Shown: positions 46,567 to 54,799 of the stretch, one piece after another
Layout: the number at the start of each line of letters is the position of its first letter
Position numbering within the stretch: position 1 is the first letter of the stretch
NCBI GenBank assembly: GCA_963704855.1
Contig: CAVPHY010000004.1
Span: 353,227-417,226, forward strand
DNA from: SZUA-36 sp963704855
GTDB lineage: Bacteria; Pseudomonadota; Gammaproteobacteria; Xanthomonadales; SZUA-36
Length of the DNA stretch: 64,000 nucleotides
Reading direction: 5' to 3'
Translations under genes and position numbers: made by a program
Notes under the pieces: generated by a model
Databases searched by the model: none
What the model was told of the DNA's origin: nothing
What the model saw: only the letters and a program-made list of their open reading frames with translations

Positions 46567-47352
46567 TTAGGGAACGTTGGGATTGCTTTGCGAGAGAATC
46601 ACGTTCTTCATGATTTCTTCGGTTAGCACGCCCGCCTTCTCATCGAACTTTTCGGTTCGATTAAAAATATATTTTGCGGCATCAAATTGCCGGTCGAGTT
46701 CTTTTGAGTTTACTTCTTCGTCGAACATGCGTTGATATGCATCCAGTTTGCCGCCAACTGACACAATAGCCTCATCCGTCAAGCGTTCGAGTTCCTCATC
46801 AAACAGCTCAAACTCCATGATGTTTCTTATCCTTATCGTCTGCGTCCGGTAATTTTGCAGGTGCAGGGCAAGCGCTTCGTCCTCTGCAAGGCTCGAGTAA
46901 CTGATCGCATCGGCAATCGCATTGCGGATGATGATGGCATCCTCGGTGATCGCATTCATATCGACCATGCTGATCAGCACGGGGTTATCGGTATTGATGG
47001 CCACCAGGCTGGCCTGGATTTCATCGTTGGAATCCTGCGCGAAACGCAACAGGAAAGCGGCTCCGGACAGCATGGATTCCTGGTCAACAATCCGGATCAA
47101 AGGCGTTTTATAGTCGTCGGGGCCGAGGTTTGAAACCGCCCTGCCTCCGTCGTTGCTATCCCCTGGCGCGATTGCCTCCATCAATGCCGCATCTGCGCCC
47201 CCGGAAATCAGCAGTATCAGGCTGAGTTGACGGTATTGTTCACCCGGCGGCAGATTATTGAGGTCCTCGATATTGGTGACGGCGCTGAGATTGCCAGCGG
47301 CTAACAATGAAAACAGGGCAACAGACCGGCAGATTTTCAGCCACGGCATCAT
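46567..47352 (-). CDS. Unrecognised secreted protein (261 residues)
   Basis: The protein has an N-terminal signal peptide (LKICRSVALFSLLAAGNLSA) and then a helical, acidic body with LNNLPPGEQYRQLSLILLIS, LLRFAQDSNDEIQASLVAIN and FDEELERLTDEAIVSVGGKL. I do not recognise a family. Its ATG overlaps the stop of the upstream lipoprotein gene by 4 bp (ATGA), so the two are translationally coupled and probably act together in the periplasm. A candidate part of an envelope complex; nothing more can be said from sequence. Confidence 0.65.
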   Translation of the reverse strand: MMPWLKICRSVALFSLLAAGNLSAVTNIEDLNNLPPGEQYRQLSLILLISGGADAALMEAIAPGDSNDGGRAVSNLGPDDYKTPLIRIVDQESMLSGAAFLLRFAQDSNDEIQASLVAINTDNPVLISMVDMNAITEDAIIIRNAIADAISYSSLAEDEALALHLQNYRTQTIRIRNIMEFELFDEELERLTDEAIVSVGGKLDAYQRMFDEEVNSKELDRQFDAAKYIFNRTEKFDEKAGVLTEEIMKNVILSQSNPNVP

Positions 47353-49364
47353 GGTGCTGAAGGGCCTTCTGCGATTGAATTAAGCGCGAAGTTCAGGCTC
47401 TGAAGCCGCGCTTCGTCACCCCTGCCTATATCCGTTCCGTCCTTGTAAAGCCGTGTTCTGGGTATTTGACCAGGCTCCTCGATACGCACGATCCCATCGG
47501 GTAAGCCGTTTCTGAAGCCACCTTCATAATAGCTGGCCCCGACCTGGCCACGACGCTGGATGATCATGCCACCCGCTCCCGATGCCAGTCCCTTTTGTGC
47601 ATCACCTATAAACTCGAGCGTGTCACCACGGTCGTTCATGATCAAGCCATAACCCCTGCCCGAGGCGGCGCCCCCTTCGCAGAGGCCATACCAGCGCCCG
47701 TTCCGGCCGAAGCCCGGATACTCAAACAGGCAATTCTCACTGGCGCTGACCTGCATGGACCTGACCCGGGACTGGTACAGGCTCAGCGTCTTGTTTCTGA
47801 ACTCCGCAAAACCGCGGGCGGTGATAACCTCCTTCGATTCCAGCCACTCCATCTGCACCGCCATCTGCCGGTCAAAAGCCGGGGCCATACGGGCGAGAAA
47901 ATAGCGGTTGACTTCTTTTGACTCGGTTTTCGTTTCGAGTGTCTCATGCAAGGCCCAGCCGGAACCGGCCACCAGTGCCCCGGATGTGGTCACCACCGCT
48001 GCCGTGCTCGCCGCCGAAGCAACAGCGCCATAGACAGCACCCGCCAGTGCAATCACGGCAACCGCCGTGGTGATATTCTGCTTGCGCGCGAGTTGGCGGC
48101 GCTCCTCGAGCGTACGGTACTCTGCCGCGATGATATTACGCATCTTGGTACCGTAACTTCCGATATAGGTACCCTCGTAAATGCTGTCGGACTGCGCAGC
48201 CAGGAATTCCCGCTCCGCCCCGACCAGGGCCTCGGCCAGTTGCAGACGCGCCCGGACGCTCTCGTCACCGGAACGGACAAAAAACACCTTGGCAAGCTCG
48301 GGATCAAAACGCTCCAGCGCGGCCTGGCGTGCAAAAAAGGTGGCCTTTTCGTGATCAAGGGAATTAAGCACTTCCACGATGCGGGTACTGGCCCCCTTCA
48401 CGAAAGCCTGGACAAAGGGATCGATGGAATAATCGTCAGGCAGCGTCGCGATACGCTCGCCGTTCATCTGGATTTTTTCCAGTGAATACTGTTCGATGGC
48501 CGCCATTTGCTGGTTTGTGTCACCACCGGATTTCAACGGCAGGGGCAGTACGGCCTCGTCTCTTTCACGCAGAAATGAAATGAACTCCAGCGAGGAATCC
48601 GGATTCTGAGGCGTATCATCCAGGCGTGACCTGAAACTGCTATCCGCCTCTTTTCGCACCTGCCGCCATGCTGAACTGGCCAGTTGCGGGCTTGAGATCA
48701 GCAGGCCACCCAGCGCGGGTTGTACCCAGCGGCTGCTCTTGACGACGATCATCGGGGTCACCAGGTCACCAAACGTGACCGGTGGCGCATCCATCAACTC
48801 ATTGACATCCGGGAAGGAGTAGATGTTGAAATCAATGGTCAGCACACTTGGAATCTGCTCCGAACCAAGGATTGGCCGACTGTAAAGGTTGCGCTCCTTG
48901 CTCCACTCGACGATATGCGGCGACAGCAGCACCGACCCTTCGGGCAGAACACCTTTTAGCTGCCGGTACAGGGACATCGCGAAATAGCTGGATTTTTCGA
49001 TAATGGACTGCGCAACCCGAGAGGTTTGCCGGTTTCCGTGCACGGCATAAGGCACCTCGCCGCCAATCGCGTTGATGGCGAAAGAGCTCACGTATAAATT
49101 TTCCGCATTGGTATGGATCATGGCAGGATAACGTATGACCACCATTGCTGATGCCTGGGAGGACTTCTGCTCGGTAACCTCCTCTTTTTTCAGGCTTGAG
49201 TAGACCGAGGTCTCCCTGCCTGTTGCGGTGCCGGCACAACCACTGATAAGCCCTGCGAAAACACCCAACAGGACAGCAGCGATAACAACCGTTATGAATC
49301 CGGAGTCTTTCCGGACTACAAAATCTTTACTCAAAATATTTTCCATCACGTGGGCAAGACCCAT
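47349..49364 (-). CDS. Large lipoprotein with C-terminal MORN-like repeats
   Basis: The 671-residue protein has a lipoprotein signal (ITVVIAAVLLGVFAGLISGC, acylated Cys at about 43; the ATG at 49346 is an alternative start). The central region contains VLTIDFNIYSFPDVNELMD and TFGDLVTPMIVVKSSRWVQP and is not known to me. A Gly/Ala-rich hydrophobic segment follows at about 425-465 (TTAVAVIALAGAVYGAVASA). The C-terminal 100 residues have MORN-like units (GRWYGLCEGGAASGRGYGLI, then YYEGGFRNGLPDGIVRIEEP). It is likely an envelope structural or sensing protein, coupled to the secreted protein gene that follows. Confidence 0.65.
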   Translation of the reverse strand: MGLAHVMENILSKDFVVRKDSGFITVVIAAVLLGVFAGLISGCAGTATGRETSVYSSLKKEEVTEQKSSQASAMVVIRYPAMIHTNAENLYVSSFAINAIGGEVPYAVHGNRQTSRVAQSIIEKSSYFAMSLYRQLKGVLPEGSVLLSPHIVEWSKERNLYSRPILGSEQIPSVLTIDFNIYSFPDVNELMDAPPVTFGDLVTPMIVVKSSRWVQPALGGLLISSPQLASSAWRQVRKEADSSFRSRLDDTPQNPDSSLEFISFLRERDEAVLPLPLKSGGDTNQQMAAIEQYSLEKIQMNGERIATLPDDYSIDPFVQAFVKGASTRIVEVLNSLDHEKATFFARQAALERFDPELAKVFFVRSGDESVRARLQLAEALVGAEREFLAAQSDSIYEGTYIGSYGTKMRNIIAAEYRTLEERRQLARKQNITTAVAVIALAGAVYGAVASAASTAAVVTTSGALVAGSGWALHETLETKTESKEVNRYFLARMAPAFDRQMAVQMEWLESKEVITARGFAEFRNKTLSLYQSRVRSMQVSASENCLFEYPGFGRNGRWYGLCEGGAASGRGYGLIMNDRGDTLEFIGDAQKGLASGAGGMIIQRRGQVGASYYEGGFRNGLPDGIVRIEEPGQIPRTRLYKDGTDIGRGDEARLQSLNFALNSIAEGPSAP

Positions 49365-49531
49365 TGGAACGTCTTGCAGGCTTAAGGTTCAGTTCCGGAC
49401 ATAACCGGGCAACGATGCAGTATATTAAAACATTCCTTCACAGCCAACCGTTGCAATTTAAACGGTCAACCGCCTCCAGCGTGCCAAATATTAACTGGGC
49501 GTTTTCTTTATTCCAGGATTTGTACCGGCAC

Positions 49532-49553
49532 AAAAAAGCCCCACGAAGGGGCT
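49532..49553 (-). terminator. Intrinsic terminator after tRNA-Cys
   Basis: On the minus strand AGCCCC-TTCGT-GGGGCT is followed by a T-run (TTTTTTG). It lies immediately downstream of the tRNA-Cys 3' end. Confidence 0.85.
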
Positions 49554-49556
49554 AAT

Positions 49557-49630
49557 TGGAGGCCAGGGTCGGAATCGAACCGGCGTAGACGGCTTTGCAG
49601 GCCGCAGCATAACCACTCTGCCACCTGGCC
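49557..49630 (-). tRNA. tRNA-Cys (GCA)
   Basis: The minus strand folds as a 7-bp acceptor stem (GGCCAGG / CCTGGCC), a D-arm with GCAGAGTGGTTATGCTGC, anticodon loop CTGCAAA (GCA) and a TPsiC arm with GGTTCGATTCC. Discriminator U and CCA are encoded. Confidence 0.95.
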
Positions 49631-49739
49631 TCGGTGAGATCTTCCTGCGCTATTGCTTCAGGAGCGCGGTATTCTACTATCCGTTGCGTCACAATGCTAT
49701 GCGTTATGTAACGAAAACCCGGAGTCAGAATACCCGGGC

Positions 49740-49784
49740 AATAAAAAACCCGGCGGAACCATGATGCTCCGCCGGGTTCGTTTT
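49740..49784 (-). terminator. Intrinsic terminator after tRNA-Gly
   Basis: On the minus strand AACCCGGCGGA pairs with TCCGCCGGGTT around a 10-nt loop, followed by TTTTTT. It lies just downstream of tRNA-Gly and upstream of tRNA-Cys, so the two tRNAs may be separate transcripts. Confidence 0.85.
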
Positions 49785-49787
49785 ATT

Positions 49788-49863
<76 letters not shown>

Positions 49864-49981
49864 ATTAAGGGGGCGTATTTTAAGCAAATCGCCCGTTGTG
49901 TCAATGTTATTTTGCGTAAACCCCTTTCGCAGTAAGCCCTCGGGTGGCACAATACCGCCACCTGAACAAGGCATGGAACTC

Positions 49982-50200
49982 ATGGCAAAAGAAGATGTAA
50001 TTGAAATGGAAGGCAAGGTATTGGAAACCTTACCAAATACCCTGTTTAAAGTTGAACTCGAAAACGGGCATGTTGTTACAGCCCACATTTCCGGGCGGAT
50101 GCGCAAGCACTATATCCGGATATTGACCGGTGACGCCGTCAAAGTTGAACTGACCCCCTACGACCTTTCGAAAGGCCGTATTACCTACCGTACGAAATAA
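49982..50200 (+). CDS. infA: Translation initiation factor IF-1
   Basis: The 72-residue protein (MAKEDVIEMEGKVLETLPNT, then HVVTAHISGRMRKHYIRILT) is a typical bacterial IF-1. It is an OB-fold protein that occupies the ribosomal A site during initiation. The frame is open from 49898, but the ATG at 49982 begins the conserved protein and gives the standard length. It is convergent with clpA, as is common in gammaproteobacteria. The DLSKGRITYRTK end is intact. Confidence 0.97.
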   Translation: MAKEDVIEMEGKVLETLPNTLFKVELENGHVVTAHISGRMRKHYIRILTGDAVKVELTPYDLSKGRITYRTK

Positions 50201-50218
50201 TCGAACGTTTATGGCAGC

Positions 50219-52516
50219 CTAACTTTCGGTCGCTGCCGGCAGGGCTTTTGGTGTTTTCTTCTTTGGCCGGGTGCGGATAAGCAGTTCATTACCCTGTTTC
50301 TTCGAAAGCGTAACTTCCACCTCACCCCCTTCCGACAGGACACCGAATAACAGGTCGTCTGCCAGCGGGCGCTTGATCTTGCTCTGAATGACACGCTTCA
50401 TTGGCCGGGCACCCATTTCCGGATCAAAACCCTTTTTGGCCAGCCATTCGCGCGCCGGGCCGGATACCGACACGCTGACATCCTTAAGGGCCAGCTGCGC
50501 TTCGAGTTCGAGTATGAATTTGTCCACGATCAGCAGCACGATATTGGAATCAAGCGCTCTGAATTGGATAACGGAATCCAGGCGGTTGCGGAATTCCGGT
50601 GTAAAAGTTCTGCGTATCGCTTCACTGGAATCCGAAACGTGCTCCTGCTCGGTGAAGCCGATCGAGCGGCGTGAGCTCTGCTGCGCGCCCGCGTTGGTGG
50701 TCATGACCAGGATAACATTGCGAAAATCGGCCTCGCGGCCGTTGGTATCCGTGAGCTTGCCGTGATCCATGATCTGCAGCAGGATGTTGTAAACATCCGG
50801 GTGGGCTTTTTCGATTTCATCCAGTAACAGCACTGCATGGGGATTGCGCGTAACCGCCTCGGTCAACAGGCCGCCCTGGTCAAATCCCACGTACCCCGGG
50901 GGTGCTCCAACCAGCCGGGACACGGAATGTGCTTCCATGTACTCCGACATATCGAAGCGGATCAATTCAATACCCATGACCATCGCCAATTGGCGCGTCA
51001 CCTCGGTTTTACCCACACCCGTCGGTCCGGCGAACAGGAATGAACCGATCGGTTTTTCCTCGTCACCCAGGCCGGAGCGGGACATTTTGATCGCGGTAGC
51101 CAAGGCATCAATGGCCTCATCCTGGCCGAAGATGGTGAGTTTCAGATCGCGTTCCAGCGTGCGTAAAGCGTCGCGGTCTGAACGTGACACCTGTTTGGGC
51201 GGTATACGTGCCATGTGAGCAACGATGGCCTCGATGTCGTGTTCGTCCAGCAGCATTTTGCGTTCGGCCTCAGGCAACATGCGTTGCCGTGCGCCGGCCT
51301 CGTCTATGACGTCAATGGCCTTGTCAGGCAGGTGGCGGTCGTTGATATGACGCCCGGACAACTCCGCAGCGGCACACAGGGCTTCATCGGTGTACTTGAT
51401 TCCGTGGTGGTCTTCAAAACGTGACTTGAGGCCACGCAGGATTTCAACCGTTTCCGAAATGGTTGGCTCGACGATATCGATCTTCTGGAAACGTCGCGCC
51501 AGCGCCCTGTCCTTTTCGAATACACCGCGGAATTCCTGGTACGTGGTGGAGCCAATACAACGCAATTCACCCGAAGCCAGCACCGGCTTGATCAGGTTGG
51601 AGGCATCCATTACGCCGCCGGATGCGGCGCCTGCACCGATGATCGTGTGGATTTCATCGATGAACAGCACGGCACCTTCGATTTTGTGAAGGTCGGACAA
51701 CACCGATTTAAGTCTTTTCTCGAAGTCGCCACGGTACTTGGTGCCGGCCAGCAACGCGCCGAGATCGAGTGCGTAGATTGTTGCGTCTGCCAGCACTTCC
51801 GGCACCTTGCCTTCGACGATCCTCAGCGCCAGGCCCTCGGCCATGGCGGTCTTGCCGACACCCGCCTCGCCAACGTATAGCGGGTTGTTCTTGCGTCTGC
51901 GACACAATATCTGGATTGTGCGGTCAACTTCGCTCACACGCCCGATCAGTGGGTCGATCTTGCCCTCGCGTGCCCGTTCGTTCAGGTTACTGGTGAAATT
52001 TTCAAGCGCGCTTTTGCGGGTATCCGGGCCTTCTTCAGAGGCTTCGGCCTCGATGCTCTCATCGCTGCCTGCCGGGCCTTTTTGCAACGGAGATATCCCA
52101 TGAGAGATGTAATCCACCACATCGAGGCGGGTCACGTCGAATTTATTCAGAAGGTAGATCGCATAGGAATCCTTTTCACTGAATATCGCCACCAGCACGT
52201 TGGCGCCGATCACTTCCTGCTTGCCAGAGGACTGAACGTGGTACAACGCCCTTTGCAGGACACGCTGGAAACCAATGGTCGGCTGAGTATCACGATTGTC
52301 ATCGTCACCCAACTCCGGAACGGTATCCTGCAGAGCCTTGCGCAGTTCGGTTTCGAGACCGGTGATATCGGCGCCACAGGCGCTCAGGATAGATAAGGCA
52401 GAACTGTTATCCAGTAAAGCGAGTAACAGGTGCTCAACCGTAAGGAACTCGTGGCGGGCGCTACGGGCTTCCTGGTAAGCCTGGCTGATGGATACTTCCA
52501 GTTCTTTACTGAACAT
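50219..52516 (-). CDS. clpA: ATP-dependent Clp protease ATP-binding subunit ClpA
   Basis: The 765-residue protein has a Clp N-domain (about 1-150, SISQAYQEARSARHEFLTVE). Two AAA+ modules follow, with Walker A GEAGVGKTAMAEG and GPTGVGKTEVTRQ and Walker B LFIDEIHTIIGAGAASGG and LLLDEIEKAHPDVYN. The ends and spacing are those of ClpA rather than ClpB, as there is no long middle coiled coil. ClpA unfolds substrates for ClpP, and ClpS directs it to N-degron proteins. It sits directly downstream of clpS in the standard arrangement. The frame is intact. Confidence 0.96.
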   Translation of the reverse strand: MFSKELEVSISQAYQEARSARHEFLTVEHLLLALLDNSSALSILSACGADITGLETELRKALQDTVPELGDDDNRDTQPTIGFQRVLQRALYHVQSSGKQEVIGANVLVAIFSEKDSYAIYLLNKFDVTRLDVVDYISHGISPLQKGPAGSDESIEAEASEEGPDTRKSALENFTSNLNERAREGKIDPLIGRVSEVDRTIQILCRRRKNNPLYVGEAGVGKTAMAEGLALRIVEGKVPEVLADATIYALDLGALLAGTKYRGDFEKRLKSVLSDLHKIEGAVLFIDEIHTIIGAGAASGGVMDASNLIKPVLASGELRCIGSTTYQEFRGVFEKDRALARRFQKIDIVEPTISETVEILRGLKSRFEDHHGIKYTDEALCAAAELSGRHINDRHLPDKAIDVIDEAGARQRMLPEAERKMLLDEHDIEAIVAHMARIPPKQVSRSDRDALRTLERDLKLTIFGQDEAIDALATAIKMSRSGLGDEEKPIGSFLFAGPTGVGKTEVTRQLAMVMGIELIRFDMSEYMEAHSVSRLVGAPPGYVGFDQGGLLTEAVTRNPHAVLLLDEIEKAHPDVYNILLQIMDHGKLTDTNGREADFRNVILVMTTNAGAQQSSRRSIGFTEQEHVSDSSEAIRRTFTPEFRNRLDSVIQFRALDSNIVLLIVDKFILELEAQLALKDVSVSVSGPAREWLAKKGFDPEMGARPMKRVIQSKIKRPLADDLLFGVLSEGGEVEVTLSKKQGNELLIRTRPKKKTPKALPAATES

Positions 52517-52581
52517 TTACTTTACCGTGTTGTGAATACTGATTGTGACCGGTTCCGGACGGTCTGGTTCAACGGGCAGGT

Positions 52582-52902
52582 TCAAGCCTTCTCCAATGCA
52601 CATTTGAGAGGGTGCTCGTTGCGGCGTGCGTACTCATTGACCTGGGCCACCTTGGTCTCTGCAATTTCAAAGGTAAAAATGCCACACACGCCCTTTCCGC
52701 GGGTGTGAACATGTAACATGATCTGGGTTGCCCGGTCGTGATCGAATGCAAAAAAGGTCTGTATGACATCGACCACGAAATCCATCGGGGTGAAATCATC
52801 ATTCAGTAACACGACCTTGTACATGGGCGGCGGCTTGACCTCCGGACGGGCCTCTTCCACCGCGATGCCGCGATCATGTTTCGATTCAAATTCTTTACTC
52901 AT
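52582..52902 (-). CDS. clpS: ClpA adaptor protein ClpS
   Basis: The 106-residue protein (MSKEFESKHDRGIAVEEARP) has the ClpS core with KVVLLNDDFTPMDFVVDVIQ, HVHTRGKGVCGIFTFEIAET and a final NEHPLKCALEKA. It binds N-terminal destabilising residues and hands substrates to ClpA. The frame is open far upstream into the divergent mnmA gene, but the ATG at 52902 begins the conserved protein. It lies 65 bp upstream of clpA. Known-family residues for N-end recognition (LNDDFTPM) are present. Confidence 0.96.
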   Translation of the reverse strand: MSKEFESKHDRGIAVEEARPEVKPPPMYKVVLLNDDFTPMDFVVDVIQTFFAFDHDRATQIMLHVHTRGKGVCGIFTFEIAETKVAQVNEYARRNEHPLKCALEKA

Positions 52903-52987
52903 GTGACAATTGTAGTACAACTCATGGCTGTTGTAGAACAGCAGACTCAGCAATTGACGTTCTTCATTTTGACCCCATCTAACTGAC

Positions 52988-54118
52988 ATGCACAAAGCAA
53001 GTGGCAAAATCATGGTGGCAATGTCCGGCGGGGTCGATTCATCCGTCTCGGCTTTGCTTTTACAGCGACAGGGTCTGGATGTTGCCGGTATGTTCATGAA
53101 GAACTGGGAGGAGGACGATCGCTTTGGCGAGTGCACAGCCGCAGCGGACGCCGCCGATGCAAGGGCTGTCGCTGAATCCCTGGGCCTGGTACTGCATACA
53201 CGCAACTTTGCCAGCGAGTACTGGGAAAACGTATTCGAGGAGTTTCTCAGCGAATACCGGGCCGGTCGGACACCCAACCCCGATATTCTGTGCAACCGTG
53301 AAATCAAGTTTAAAACCTTCCTTGAGCACGCCGAAGAACTCGGCGCGGACAGGATTGCCACCGGTCATTACGTGCGTTCGGATTGCCATGATGGCAAACA
53401 CCGTTTGCTTCGGGGTGTTGACCATAACAAGGATCAGAGTTATTTCCTTTATGCGGTCGGACACCAACAGTTGGCAAAAACAATTTTCCCGGTCGGTGAA
53501 CTGGAAAAGCCCAGGGTGCGTGAACTCGCTGAGAGTGCCGGCTTCAATGTTTTTGACAAGAAGGACAGCACCGGAATCTGCTTTATTGGCGAGCGTAATT
53601 TCACCGGGTTTTTAAGCGAGTACCTGCCCGCACAGCCGGGCGAGACGCGCACCACCGACGACCAGGTCATCGGTGAGCACCAGGGCCTGATGTTTCACAC
53701 CCTCGGTCAGCGCCAGGGCCTCGGGATTGGCGGTGTGAAGGGCCATCCGGAAGCGCCCTGGTACGTGCTGCACAAGGATCTGAAAAATAACGTACTTTAC
53801 GTCGGCCAGGGCCATGAGCACCCGTGGATGCTGTCGACCCGGCTTGAAGCGGGCCGCCTTGCATGGGTATCGGGTACCCCGCCCGAAGCCGGCAATTTGC
53901 TCACCGCCAAGGTGCGGTACCGCCAGGCAGACCAGGCTGTTTGCATCGAAGATATCGATGAAAATCATATGGTACTTAAGTTCCAGCAGGCCCAACGCGC
54001 CGTCACCCCGGGTCAATCCGTCGTCCTCTATGATGGTGATGTCTGTCTCGGCGGCGGCATAATTGAATCCATGAACACACCTCCGATGAACTCTCAACAC
54101 AAGATGGCAAATACATGA
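52988..54118 (+). CDS. mnmA: tRNA-specific 2-thiouridylase MnmA
   Basis: The 376-residue protein has the PP-loop motif SGGVDSSVSALLL near the N-terminus, FMKNWEEDD, the catalytic cysteine in PNPDILCNREIKFK and the second in STGICFIGERNF. It has the GEHQGLMFHTLGQRQGLGIG segment typical of MnmA. MnmA makes the 2-thio group on U34 of Lys, Glu and Gln tRNAs. It overlaps hflD by 4 bp, the usual gammaproteobacterial mnmA-hflD pairing. It is divergent from clpS across 85 bp. Confidence 0.96.
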   Translation: MHKASGKIMVAMSGGVDSSVSALLLQRQGLDVAGMFMKNWEEDDRFGECTAAADAADARAVAESLGLVLHTRNFASEYWENVFEEFLSEYRAGRTPNPDILCNREIKFKTFLEHAEELGADRIATGHYVRSDCHDGKHRLLRGVDHNKDQSYFLYAVGHQQLAKTIFPVGELEKPRVRELAESAGFNVFDKKDSTGICFIGERNFTGFLSEYLPAQPGETRTTDDQVIGEHQGLMFHTLGQRQGLGIGGVKGHPEAPWYVLHKDLKNNVLYVGQGHEHPWMLSTRLEAGRLAWVSGTPPEAGNLLTAKVRYRQADQAVCIEDIDENHMVLKFQQAQRAVTPGQSVVLYDGDVCLGGGIIESMNTPPMNSQHKMANT

Positions 54119-54723
54119 AAGAACGCATAATGGCATTGTCAGGGCTATTCCAGGCAACCGAACTGGTCAGGCAGGCGGCCAACCATGGCACCTGGTCGGG
54201 TTATTCCGCAGATACCTGCCTTGAGAGCCTGTTGGCGATCGAGGCCGATAGCGTTGAGGAAATATACGGTGACGTCAGCAAGTTGCGCCTCGGTGCAGAA
54301 ACATTGATTTCAGTGTTTCAGGGTGACCCGCGTTACAGGGAAAGCCTGGGATATGCCGTCACCATCATGCAACTGGAGACCAACTTTCAGAAAATGAAAG
54401 AGATGCAGGCACGTATTGGCGCCGAACTGGTGCCGATTGCCGAATTTGACGATGGCACGGAAATCCACGAAATCAAGGACTTGCAGGCGAAAAAGATTGC
54501 CGCCCTATACACGCAGACCATCAGCACCCTGTCACCACGCATCGTCGTCAATGGACGCCCGCAACACCTGCAGGTCGACCGCACGGTCCAATGGATACGC
54601 ACCCTGCTCTTTGCCGGATTGCGCTCTGCAGTGCTGTGGAGGCAAATGGGCGGTGGCCGTTTCAGCCTGATGTTCGGACGCAAAAAAATGCTCGAAGAGG
54701 CGCAATCGCTGTTACCGGGATAA
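54115..54723 (+). CDS. hflD: HflD family protein
   Basis: The 202-residue all-helical protein matches HflD, with LSGLFQATELVRQAANHGTW, the middle GYAVTIMQLETNFQKM and the late RTLLFAGLRSAVLWRQMGGG segment. HflD is a peripheral inner-membrane protein that in E. coli affects lambda lysogenisation through CII; its housekeeping role is less clear. Its ATG overlaps the mnmA stop, so translation is coupled. Length is typical. Confidence 0.93.
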   Translation: MKERIMALSGLFQATELVRQAANHGTWSGYSADTCLESLLAIEADSVEEIYGDVSKLRLGAETLISVFQGDPRYRESLGYAVTIMQLETNFQKMKEMQARIGAELVPIAEFDDGTEIHEIKDLQAKKIAALYTQTISTLSPRIVVNGRPQHLQVDRTVQWIRTLLFAGLRSAVLWRQMGGGRFSLMFGRKKMLEEAQSLLPG

Positions 54724-54799
54724 TTCCACTTGGGAAAAAGGCTTCCGATGGGCGATAATAACCGGCTTTCCGGTTACACATGCACTTATGGAGGCCAGC

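Noticed and set aside
52903..53361. Upstream extension of the clpS frame
   Set aside because: It lies antisense to mnmA, which is clearly coding; ClpS is complete from 52902.
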